A stretch of DNA of 64,000 nucleotides from Candidozyma auris (lineage: Eukaryota; Ascomycota; Pichiomycetes; Serinales; Metschnikowiaceae). Where the stretch lies: contig NC_072813.1 in the NCBI RefSeq assembly GCF_003013715.1, positions 868,001 through 932,000 of the forward strand, written 5' to 3'. The position numbers and the translations under genes are program-made. The notes beneath the pieces are model-generated. The model was not told where the DNA came from and searched no databases. It worked only from the letters and a program-made list of their open reading frames with translations. Below, in pieces: positions 19,701 to 27,080 of this stretch (position 1 is its first letter; each line of letters begins with the position of its first letter).

Positions 19701-21004
19701 AACTGACCAGCTCTTAAGATTCCCACGAGGGCATCGGAACCAGTTGCCAAAGCAAGAGGAACCATTATAACCTGTTGGGCCAAGGAGTTGAACAAGGAAA
19801 TGGAAGAGAACAAACTTGCAGGATCCTTAGTGGAGCCAGAAGTAGCGTATAGCACCAAGAAAGATCCCATCGATGCAAATAAGGTCAAGCACATGGACAG
19901 AGAAACAATGACATTTCTTCCAATCTGCATTTTGTAGATAATGTTCATTTCCTTCTTACGATTTGTGCTAATAGCGTCATCGTACGGTTCTTCCCAAGAA
20001 TAAAATTTGATGATCTTGAGATTGTTGAGCACCTCCTTGATATATTTGACACGGGCGTCAGTGTACTTGTTCGCCTTCTTTCTGTACTGAAACAATTTAC
20101 CAGTGAAGACAATGATACAAAGCAAGAACAACCAAACAAGACCAATACCAACCAAAGCCGGGGCACCAATGTTCCAAATCAATATACCGATAGCCACGGC
20201 CATGGGGACAGGGAAAGACACCAAAAAAGGCTGGAAACCCAAGGCAAAGTCGATACGGGCCAAGTCAGTGCCCATCATCGAGGTAATTTTCGAGATTGGG
20301 TATTCGTGTTTGGAGCGATCGCTCAAGCGGAAAGTTTTGTCCAAGAATGCCTTTGTCAATACACCCTTTACCTGAGCACCAGTCAACATGGCATTATAGA
20401 AACCATGGTTAATTAGGATACCAAGCGTAAGCACCATGCACGATGCACCAATAGCGTAACCCACACCTTTACCAACAGCACTATCGAGACCCAAAGCGTG
20501 CATCTCGACAAAACGAATGAGTTTCTTGGAAAGCAAGGGATTACACACCGATGCGGTATTGGCCAAAGTATTATACAAGCACGCAAGGCCGTATTGCCAC
20601 CTGAAAGTCTCTAAAATAGACCACAAGCACAAGAATTTGGGTGGAACAAAATCCTGGAGATCCACTTCCGGTGGCACACTGGAGATTCCAGGGCCCTCAT
20701 GTCTCTTTTTACGCTTTGCAGCAATGTGGGCATCTTGAGCTCGCTGTAGACGCCTCATGAAGATATCTTCGAATTTCCTCGTCAACGTCTCAACTCTGTT
20801 GTCATCATTGACCTTAAACAAGTCAGGCGTATCCAACGTACGCTTGTACCCGGTCGCCATCACAGGATGGAGCCACCAAAAGAATATTGTCGAAAAGATA
20901 TTCGGGCTCTTGGGGAACTCGACTCGCTCATCCTCGTACGGCACTGGAGGCACCTTTTTCAGAAGAAACGGCGTCAAAAGACGCTTTTGGGGAGGACGCT
21001 CCAT
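16730..21004 (-). CDS. YOR1: ABCC-type multidrug/phospholipid ABC transporter Yor1
   Basis: A 1424-residue full-length ABC transporter of the form TMD1-NBD1-TMD2-NBD2 with a short N-terminus (no TMD0). The Yor1-type opening is clear (FSTIFFWWLHPVMATGYKRTLDTPDLFKV). NBD1: Walker A GLIGSGKTSLLN (~573), signature LSGGQKARINLARAV (~668), Walker B IILLDDVLSAVD. An acidic linker (DDEEEEEEAKAP) precedes TMD2. NBD2: Walker A GRTGAGKSSIMTALFRL (~1206), variant signature FSLGERQ (~1318), Walker B KILILDEATSSVD. Both sites look competent, the second signature having Leu-Gly in place of Gly-Gly. Yor1 exports oligomycin, organic anions and aminophospholipids at the plasma membrane. An 800-base region upstream leaves room for regulation. 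Confidence 0.93.
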   Translation of the reverse strand: MERPPQKRLLTPFLLKKVPPVPYEDERVEFPKSPNIFSTIFFWWLHPVMATGYKRTLDTPDLFKVNDDNRVETLTRKFEDIFMRRLQRAQDAHIAAKRKKRHEGPGISSVPPEVDLQDFVPPKFLCLWSILETFRWQYGLACLYNTLANTASVCNPLLSKKLIRFVEMHALGLDSAVGKGVGYAIGASCMVLTLGILINHGFYNAMLTGAQVKGVLTKAFLDKTFRLSDRSKHEYPISKITSMMGTDLARIDFALGFQPFLVSFPVPMAVAIGILIWNIGAPALVGIGLVWLFLLCIIVFTGKLFQYRKKANKYTDARVKYIKEVLNNLKIIKFYSWEEPYDDAISTNRKKEMNIIYKMQIGRNVIVSLSMCLTLFASMGSFLVLYATSGSTKDPASLFSSISLFNSLAQQVIMVPLALATGSDALVGILRAGQFLAAEEVDKDATAVYALPETREVMDKENLAITVTKASFEWETFEDASDENPNEKKEGVSKKVNTDTNLNAETAIDEETPIDEKLTLSTNTVKESEVEQKLTTISTKASTMEATIFSGLKDIDFSVAKGEFVVITGLIGSGKTSLLNALAGFMKRTDGHVDVNGSLLLCENPWIQNATVKDNILFGEEFDQEIYDAVVYACSLESDLAILPAGDQTEIGERGINLSGGQKARINLARAVYANKDIILLDDVLSAVDARVGKHIMNNCILGLLKEKTRILATHQLSLIGAADRIIFLNGDGTIQVGTFEEMRRTNPGFDHLMNFSSEAAGDDEEEEEEAKAPLESLEIVEEREMIERQLSKRQSTIQDEEAEHRDFKVNEKEDGRLVMQEGRAVNRIKWIVYKNYIKYGSGIFKYYSSVPIILTLTVIAIFCQLFTNTWLTFWSDFKFKGKDNGFYIGFYVMFTVLSFIFLASEFIIVAYMTNEAAKTLNLLAVSRVLRAPMSFMDITPMGRILNRFTKDTDTLDNEIGNQVRMVIYFLSSIVGVIVLCCVYLPWFLIAVPFLGAIFVAVSNFYQASAREIKRLEATQRSFVYNNFNETLSGMNTIKAYKAQERFKTKNATFINNMNEAYYLTVANQRWLAIHLDIVATLFAFIICFLCVFRVFSIGASATGLLLSYVLQIAGQLSMLIRTYTQLENEMNSVERLCEYAFHLEQEAPATYANSTLPSTWPQEGQVSFINASLAYRAGLPNVLKSINMDIKPKEKIGICGRTGAGKSSIMTALFRLSELNEGRIEIDGVDISKIGLKELRTKLSIIPQDPVLFRGTIRKNLDPFGASEDNVLWDAMRRAGLIEKSKLEMIKSQTKQSENLYKFHLDREVEDDGSNFSLGERQLISFARALVRGSKILILDEATSSVDYETDSKIQETIKREFTECTILCIAHRLKTILNYDRILVLDKGEIKEFDTPWNLFNLKNSIFQQMCEKSNITRDDFL

Positions 21005-21805
21005 GCTATCAAACTTATCTGATCGGTTGGGGCTTGGGGAAGCGATGGTATATGTATCGCAGCGGAGAAGACGCGGAACAACGGCAACCTACGGAGAAAA
21101 AGCTGGTGCTGCGAAAGGCTGCGCAAATGCTGGGACAAAAGAGGTTATCGTGCGTATGAAGCTTCTAGGGCGAGTTGCAGCCAACCGACAGCGAGGCACC
21201 AAAAGAGACCACGCGGAAGTGTACGGCTAAGACAAATACCGAAAATGGTCTGGAGCGGGAGAAAAGCAAAAGATAGAAAAAAGTAGTTCAAGAGCTTCAG
21301 GTGGGAAACGTCTTCCTTTTGTACCCACCGCTAGGAAGGGTGTGGAAAGAAAAAAAGCTCCTTCTTCCTCTGGTCTTTCCTGTCTTGATAGGCGTCTTTG
21401 CGTACTGCCTTGGAGTTGCCCTCCCCAGCAGTGGCCATGGTGCCGAAGGGAGTTCGCGCTGGGAGAAAAGCTCGGTGATTTCGGGGCAGGCTCGGTGACA
21501 ACCACGTAGGGCTGGAGAGGCCATTGTATATTTACGACGCAAGTACTTAAGTTACTTGAAATCTCTTATTCCGTTATTCATACCATTTATTCCATTATGG
21601 TTTTGTGCATTTGTTTCCTCACCCTACACATTACTAAGCTAATTATCTAATCATTGGGCAACTGAGGCCTCGGATGGGTGCAAAAAGCACAGTGGCTAAC
21701 TCCTTCGCAACCATTCCTTGCCACTGGCAGCTGTCTGCTTGCACCTACACGAGGGTGCTCGGGCCATTCTATTCTATGCGCTCTATGACAATTAAGCTCC
21801 CCTCA
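21005..21805. other. Intergenic: long YOR1 promoter region
   Basis: 801 bases upstream of YOR1 and downstream of DGK1. Several CGG triplets (about 21062-21097) could bind zinc-cluster regulators, but no exact PDRE (TCCGCGGA) is present. Partial copies of the recurrent motif occur: GCTGCGAAAGG near 21109, TTGCAGCCAACC near 21175 and a reverse TTTTTGCACCCA near 21677. Short open frames here lack any family resemblance. Confidence 0.4.
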
Positions 21806-22792
21806 TTACACCTTTGTGGCGTATACCAACCCATAAAGGAGAATAGCGCTCAAAACGGGGATGATGAGATTATCGTCGATGCCGCCAATATCTGCCGCCT
21901 CCGACACAGATGCGGCCACTCCAGTGGCAACGGCGTATACGTGCAAGTTCATCAAGCTCGAGTCAGGGGTCCAGAATATGTCGCCAGGTTTGTTCACGTA
22001 GCTGTACACGTTGCAAAAGTATCCGTAGAATAAGTAGCACAGGACAACTCCAGTAAGGAAACTGGCAATGCATCCTGCCAACGACTTTCCTGGCATCACT
22101 TGCGGCGTGTACTTGCCCCAAAGTCTGCCAACCGTCAGCGCCGCGGTGTCTGCCCAGCTCAAGAGTAATACGCTCATCACTGCAATATCCTTGGGTGCTG
22201 ACGTGAACACCATCAAAACGCCCAACGCATAGAATAGCGTTCCATTGTAGCCGTGTATCTCCGACTGCCTCAGAATCACACCAAACAATCTGGTTGCAAC
22301 CGCGTTGTATCCTGGATAACGAAGCCTGATAAAGTCATTAAGAAAGAGAACCAACGTCAACGCCAGTAATGGATACAAGATTTGGTTCATGGTGCACCCA
22401 AGCACGTATAAGTACAATGCGAAGGGACCAATCGATGAGTGTAGAGCCTTTCTGGGGATTTCGTGTCTGATCATCCATTGTTTCCAGGTCTCGGGTTCCG
22501 GTTCACTTTGACCAACACTAACGCCCTTCTCCGTCAAATCGCCTCGCTTTGTAGCTACAGATTCGTCTGTAGCATCACTCAACAGTATATCTGTGCTGAT
22601 CACAGACACCAGGTCCTCTGAATCGCTCACTTCAGTATTCTCATCGGCGATAAACGTTGGATCGTCTTCCTCATTGTAGCTGTCAAAGGAGGCGTTGATG
22701 AGTCTTTTCCTGATGGAAGCAAGCTGTGGGTATCCAATTCCCGAGCCCACAGCAGTAGTTTTCTGCGGTTGTGGTGTCACTGGCGCTGACAT
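21806..22792 (-). CDS. DGK1: CTP-dependent diacylglycerol kinase Dgk1
   Basis: I start at the ATG at 22790-22792 (MSAPVTPQPQK, 328 residues); further extension would need a TTG start. The N-terminal ~110 residues are soluble and acidic. The membrane domain begins WKQWMIRHEIPRKALHSSIGPFALYLYVLG and continues with SWADTAALTVGRLWGKYTPQVMPGKSLAGC and a final ADIGGIDDNLIIPVLSAILLYGL, the signature of the Dgk1 / CTP-transferase fold. Dgk1 phosphorylates diacylglycerol with CTP at the ER/nuclear envelope and counteracts the phosphatidate phosphatase Pah1. The visible DNIDD-like and PGKS elements fit an active enzyme. Confidence 0.92.
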   Translation of the reverse strand: MSAPVTPQPQKTTAVGSGIGYPQLASIRKRLINASFDSYNEEDDPTFIADENTEVSDSEDLVSVISTDILLSDATDESVATKRGDLTEKGVSVGQSEPEPETWKQWMIRHEIPRKALHSSIGPFALYLYVLGCTMNQILYPLLALTLVLFLNDFIRLRYPGYNAVATRLFGVILRQSEIHGYNGTLFYALGVLMVFTSAPKDIAVMSVLLLSWADTAALTVGRLWGKYTPQVMPGKSLAGCIASFLTGVVLCYLFYGYFCNVYSYVNKPGDIFWTPDSSLMNLHVYAVATGVAASVSEAADIGGIDDNLIIPVLSAILLYGLVYATKV

Positions 22793-23288
22793 TGTGGGTT
22801 GTGCCAACTGGTGGAGGATGATGTAGTTTGTTTATTTGACCTGTATTGTTTGCGATGCGATGATTTCGGTCAGCCAAAATTCACCAATAGTGACACTTCT
22901 AATTGAAATTCGATAAACGATGAGAGTGATTACCAACAGCTTGTGCAATACGTTTGCTGGTGCCACGACTTCAATTTTTTACTGTTGTCTGCTTGGCAGT
23001 CGCAAATGCGTGGCTTGCCCTTTTTGCCTCTCGGATCTTGTTTTCTACGTGACTCGCGCAGCCATTGTAAGAGAGAACTGTGAGGAACAATAGACTTTGA
23101 TCGCTAGGTATAAATTGTAAGATTTTGAATTGAAAAAGAGTTCTTATTCTTGTGGCACCAAATAAGTAGAATGACTAAAACAGTTTTTTCTTTTTCTTAC
23201 CCGGGCTAGCCATTCTTTTGGCATTTCCACATACCTTATGTCGCATTTCGCAGCGCTTCACAGATTTTGCAACCATTTCACAAACACC
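22793..23288. promoter_or_regulatory. Divergent promoter region DGK1 / GPI-type protein
   Basis: About 500 bases between divergent genes. It contains TACGTGAC near 23047, a GCGCAGCCATTG variant near 23056 and a full TTTTGCAACCATTT at 23265-23278, which ends 10 bases before the ATG I chose for the plus-strand gene. A pyrimidine tract (TTTTTTCTTTTTC) lies near 23184. No coding frame is seen. Confidence 0.5.
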
Positions 23289-24578
23289 ATGCTTCTTCGA
23301 CATTGCTTGTTTCCTTTACTCGTGGTCCCCTTCAGCCTGGGCCAGGAAGATCCAGTAGCATTGGAGAGATTCTACGATCACCTCAAAATTTTTCGCCAGG
23401 TGTTTAGTGTAAAAAATGATCCAGAGAAGCTCTCTATGATCAGAGAACTGGTCCACAGGGCGTTTTCATCAATACCGGCAACAGAAATCGACAAATCAAC
23501 ACACTTCAGCTTCTTGGCCAGTGGTATCACGACTTCACAAGAGATGCGATACTCTATCTTGCCATTCGAGCCATTGAAACCGCCATTGATTACTGAACGG
23601 CCCACATCGCATACGCCTTCTAAAACGGCAACCACGCCAAGCGAGACTACGGACGATAAATTTTTGATAGATTTAGAAAATCGTCTGGAGCGTGATATGA
23701 TGAAAACAACGAGCTCCTCCTCTGCTACTGATAATATTTTTGAACTCCCCCCTCTTTTCTCAAGCACAGTTAATGACATACCATTCCCAGGCACAACACC
23801 TTTGCCAGTGATTGAATCTGATTTACATTTCTCGTCGACAATTGATGACCTTGTGCCCACTTTATCAACAAAAGGCAGCACGAAGAAAGCAATAGCAGGG
23901 CTAAAATCCCCTAACAGGATCCAGATCAAACCTCAGTTCAGACACCACAAGTCCAACGCAGCGGTTAAACCAGGTATTTATGCAAAACCAAAGGTTGCGT
24001 GGTATGGAAACCACCTTCAAATGATTCAAACAAGCATCCGGTTGGAAACGTTGTCATTAACGCCAACTACAACACCTCCTATGACCGCAGCAGTGATTAC
24101 CACAACAAAGATAGTCTCGGAAAGCACGATGACATCAGAGAGCACGACGGTTTCATTGCATCACCTTGATAGGCGACCGAGGGAGGACTTCTTCGATTAC
24201 GCAAGGCGAATCTACCCTGTGGTGAAGACCATGATTGAGGGAACGGAATCACAGAACAATTCGACACAACCAGTAAATGAAAGGCCAAATAGCACGACAA
24301 AGTCAAAACTAACGAAGCACAGTGAGTCTTCAAGCAATTACTTTGAATCTTCTACACTAGAGTCGAATGTCTCGTTCAACATGCCGTTGATGATCGATTC
24401 GTCATACAAAACTGAGTTGCCTTTCCTCGCCACAAAGAAAAAGGCGAACACCGAAACTCGACCCAATCCGAGAAGGTCCAGCATTTACGCCTTATTCACA
24501 AACTCGGCGGTGCTGTCGTCAACATTTTCGCTGGCGACAGCCATTATAGTTTTTGCTTTCTTCGTTTCATTTTTATGA
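23289..24578 (+). CDS. Putative GPI-anchored Ser/Thr-rich surface protein, unrecognised
   Basis: I start at the ATG at 23289 (429 residues) because it opens directly with a signal peptide (MLLRHCLFPLLVVPFSLGQ). An in-frame ATG 51 bases upstream would bury that signal and overlap a TTTTGCAACCATTT element. After a probably folded ~80-residue head (DPVALERFYDHLKIFRQVF) the protein is rich in Ser, Thr and Pro with repeated TTT/STT runs and several N-glycosylation sequons, typical of O-mannosylated wall proteins. The C-terminus (FTNSAVLSSTFSLATAIIVFAFFVSFL) fits a GPI signal with the anchor residue near Asn/Ser. No adhesin domain is recognised. The stop codon is five bases from that of convergent IND1. 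Confidence 0.7.
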   Translation: MLLRHCLFPLLVVPFSLGQEDPVALERFYDHLKIFRQVFSVKNDPEKLSMIRELVHRAFSSIPATEIDKSTHFSFLASGITTSQEMRYSILPFEPLKPPLITERPTSHTPSKTATTPSETTDDKFLIDLENRLERDMMKTTSSSSATDNIFELPPLFSSTVNDIPFPGTTPLPVIESDLHFSSTIDDLVPTLSTKGSTKKAIAGLKSPNRIQIKPQFRHHKSNAAVKPGIYAKPKVAWYGNHLQMIQTSIRLETLSLTPTTTPPMTAAVITTTKIVSESTMTSESTTVSLHHLDRRPREDFFDYARRIYPVVKTMIEGTESQNNSTQPVNERPNSTTKSKLTKHSESSSNYFESSTLESNVSFNMPLMIDSSYKTELPFLATKKKANTETRPNPRRSSIYALFTNSAVLSSTFSLATAIIVFAFFVSFL

Positions 24579-24583
24579 TAATA

Positions 24584-25504
24584 TTAGCCTTCTAACCTCT
24601 GTATCACTTCTCTTGCGACATCAACGTATGGCTCCAGAATGGGGTCGCCAGGATGCAGCACCACCACGGGCTTACCAGCGTCTGATTGACTACAGATCGT
24701 CTCATTTAAGGGGATGCTAGCCAATACGTTTATGCCCTGTTTCTTGGCCTCCCTTGCAGCGCCTTCAGACCCAAATACATGTGATTCGTGCTGGCAATTA
24801 GGGCAGAGAAAGAAGCTCATGTTTTGGACAAGCCCCAACACCGGTGTATTCACCTTGTTGAACATAGCTATACCTTTTACCGCATCAATCAATGCTATAT
24901 CTTGTGGCGTCGACACAATGACGGCACCATCCACCTTCAATTGCTGTGTCACACTAAGCTGCGTATCTCCTGTTCCAGGAGGCATGTCAATCACCAAATA
25001 GTCCAACTTGGGCCACTCAACCTCAAACATCAATTGCTGTAGAGCCTTCATCACCATAAGCCCTCTCCACACAATTGCATTTTCCGGAGCCACCAAGTAT
25101 CCCATAGACATAGAAGGCAAACCGTAATTAGTAAGCGGTAGTAGCCTACCTTTTTCATTGAGCCTCGGTTCTCCACTGAGGTTTAGTAGTTTTGGTATTG
25201 AAGGTCCGAATATGTCCACGTCGAGGATCCCAGCATTCTTCCCTAGCTTCTGGAGGCCCAATGCGGTATTCACCGCAACTGTAGATTTACCAACGCCACC
25301 TTTTCCAGAGGCAACTAATACAACCTTATCTACATTGGGGATCTTCTGTTTCACCGGTAGGCCTCGAGACATGCGAGGCACTTGAGGAGCCTGCTTGTCC
25401 CTAGGCAAACCCAAAGGGTTTTCATGCGCCAACCTCTGAGACAGAGCCAAAGTTCGAGATAGAAACAGGGGACGGAAAAATGTTGTAGTCTTCATTGCTG
25501 ACAT
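24584..25504 (-). CDS. IND1: Mitochondrial Mrp/NBP35-type P-loop protein Ind1 (complex I Fe-S assembly)
   Basis: A 306-residue protein from the ATG at 25502-25504; a second Met three codons on is equally possible. The N-terminus (MKTTTFFRPLFLSRTLALSQRLAH) is a plausible mitochondrial presequence. The core has the deviant Walker A ASGKGGVGKSTVAVNTALGLQKLG, DVDIFGPSIPKLL, the Mrp motif IDMPPGTGDTQLS, and a CPNC cysteine pair near residue 235 that would hold the transferred Fe-S cluster. These features and the presequence identify Ind1/NUBPL rather than cytosolic Nbp35/Cfd1. Ind1 supplies Fe-S clusters to respiratory complex I, which implies that this yeast has complex I. It shares a 123-base divergent promoter with MSS1. 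Confidence 0.88.
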   Translation of the reverse strand: MSAMKTTTFFRPLFLSRTLALSQRLAHENPLGLPRDKQAPQVPRMSRGLPVKQKIPNVDKVVLVASGKGGVGKSTVAVNTALGLQKLGKNAGILDVDIFGPSIPKLLNLSGEPRLNEKGRLLPLTNYGLPSMSMGYLVAPENAIVWRGLMVMKALQQLMFEVEWPKLDYLVIDMPPGTGDTQLSVTQQLKVDGAVIVSTPQDIALIDAVKGIAMFNKVNTPVLGLVQNMSFFLCPNCQHESHVFGSEGAAREAKKQGINVLASIPLNETICSQSDAGKPVVVLHPGDPILEPYVDVAREVIQRLEG

Positions 25505-25627
25505 GCACAAGAAGAAACCAGATGACCTAGTATAATGTTAGTGCGATGAGGCTGCGAAATATACCTACTACCCCAGGTTCCGTTGCAATCTCGGATAACT
25601 AGCGAATAGCTACTTAAAAGGCACGCT
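25505..25627. promoter_or_regulatory. Bidirectional promoter between IND1 and MSS1
   Basis: Only 123 bases separate two divergent mitochondrial genes. The interval contains GCGATGAG (25543-25550, PAC-like) abutting GGCTGCGAAAT (25550-25560), a reverse copy of the recurrent motif. A minus-strand GTATAT...CACTAAC...TAG string resembles an intron, but no coding exon precedes it. Confidence 0.5.
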
Positions 25628-27037
25628 ATGTTCCGTCCAACAATATATGCGTTGTCCACAAGACCTGGGCGAGCCGCTATCGGGGTGATACGGGTTTCAG
25701 GTCCTCACTCGAAGTATATCTACCATAAGCTCACTGCTACGAAGAAGGAGCCTCTACCGCAGAAAACTAGTGTACGGAAATTGTACGAGCCAAATACAAA
25801 GCTGTTGTTGGATGAAGCGCTTACTGTGTTCTTCAAAGCCCCGAAGACGTATACTGGTGAAGATCTATTAGAGCTACATGTCCATGGAGGAAATGCGATA
25901 GTTAAATCTGTGGTCGATGCCATCAAGAAACTACATAACCCCGAAAATGGCATTGAGATACGACATGCTGAGCAGGGTGAATTCTCTCAACGTGCATTTA
26001 TGAATGGTCGTTTTGACCTCACAGAGATTGAGGGGATAAGGGAGATGATAGACGCAGATACAGAAACACAAAGATTAGCTGCATTGGCTTCACTTAGTGG
26101 GGATACAAAGAGGACTTTTGGTGAATGGAGGACTGATATTGTGAAAAATGTCGCTCTACTTACAACGATCGTAGACTTTGGTGAAGAGCATGATCTTGAA
26201 GAGACTAATCAGTTGTTTGATCAGGTTGATCAAAATATCGATAAGCTCAAGGACAAGATCACGTCGTACCTTAATCGAGTGAAGCAGTCCGAGGTTTTGC
26301 TCAAAGGTATAAGGGTCAGTTTGTTGGGTCCTGTGAATGCTGGCAAACTGTCATTACTCAACTACTTGACAAATCGTGAAACAGCCATAGTTAGCGACAT
26401 CGCTGGTACTACCAGAGATGTGTTGGATGTGCCGTTGGATATTAATGGATACAAAGTGATAGTTGGAGACACTGCAGGAATAAGATCGCTAAAAGATGCT
26501 GACCCAATAGAAGTCGAGGGAATAAGGAGAGCAAAACAGAGGGCATTGGGGAGCGATTTGGTTTTGGCAGTTATCCCTGTCGATATGCCTGTCTCTGAAG
26601 CTCTTATTGAGAACGTTCGTCTTCTCAGCAATTCTGGGAGACCTATTATTGCGGTCTTAAACAAGACAGATTTAGTTGAAAGTGTTGATGCAGAAGGCTA
26701 CGCTACACAATTAGGGCTCCCGATGGAAAACATTCATGTGGTGTCTTGTAAGACCGGCCAGGGCATTCAGTGCCTACGTGAGTCATTAACTGATAGATTC
26801 AGAACAATATCGTCGTCTGAGCCTATCATTCTTTCGTCCCGAGCGCAAGATCTTGTTGAAAATGACGTCCTCTTTGGTCTCGATGAATTCAAGAAATGGA
26901 AGCAAGAGGGTGATGTTGTACTTGCACTCGAAAGTCTTCGAATTGCAGCAGATGGGATTGGAAAGGTTACAGGTGATACGGTCGGAGTCGAAGAGATCTT
27001 GGGAGTCGTGTTCCTGAGTTTTTGCATTGGTAAGTAA
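25628..27037 (+). CDS. MSS1: Mitochondrial tRNA-modification GTPase Mss1 (MnmE family)
   Basis: A 469-residue MnmE homologue. The N-terminal folate-binding domain starts FRPTIYALSTRPGRAAIGVIRVSGP; the G domain has G1 GPVNAGK at ~235, G2 AGTTRD, G3 DTAG at ~280 and G4 NKTD. The C-terminus ends FCIGK, with the MnmE cysteine. The residue after GK, normally Ser, is encoded by CTG (26348-26350), which supports CUG-Ser decoding. With Mto1, Mss1 installs the 5-carboxymethylaminomethyl group on wobble U34 of mitochondrial tRNAs. Length is close to the family norm (~500). It converges on RSC4, 43 bases away. Confidence 0.93.
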   Translation: MFRPTIYALSTRPGRAAIGVIRVSGPHSKYIYHKLTATKKEPLPQKTSVRKLYEPNTKLLLDEALTVFFKAPKTYTGEDLLELHVHGGNAIVKSVVDAIKKLHNPENGIEIRHAEQGEFSQRAFMNGRFDLTEIEGIREMIDADTETQRLAALASLSGDTKRTFGEWRTDIVKNVALLTTIVDFGEEHDLEETNQLFDQVDQNIDKLKDKITSYLNRVKQSEVLLKGIRVSLLGPVNAGKLSLLNYLTNRETAIVSDIAGTTRDVLDVPLDINGYKVIVGDTAGIRSLKDADPIEVEGIRRAKQRALGSDLVLAVIPVDMPVSEALIENVRLLSNSGRPIIAVLNKTDLVESVDAEGYATQLGLPMENIHVVSCKTGQGIQCLRESLTDRFRTISSSEPIILSSRAQDLVENDVLFGLDEFKKWKQEGDVVLALESLRIAADGIGKVTGDTVGVEEILGVVFLSFCIGK

Positions 27038-27080
27038 GGAGCGTGTAAATATAATACAGAGGGAATATTTATAAATCACA

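Noticed and set aside
21005..21805. Pdr1/Yrr1-type drug response element for YOR1
   Set aside because: Several CGG triplets exist but no TCCGCGGA or TCCGTGGA; the only exact TCCGCGGA in view lies near 11314, far from YOR1.
23238..23288. Upstream in-frame ATG adding 17 residues to the GPI-type protein
   Set aside because: It would put 17 polar residues before a textbook signal peptide and overlap a copy of the promoter element.
25505..25600. Intron in the IND1 leader (GTATAT ... CACTAAC ... TAG on the minus strand)
   Set aside because: No ATG-bearing exon precedes it within the short divergent promoter, and IND1 is complete without it. A 5' UTR intron remains possible but unsupported.
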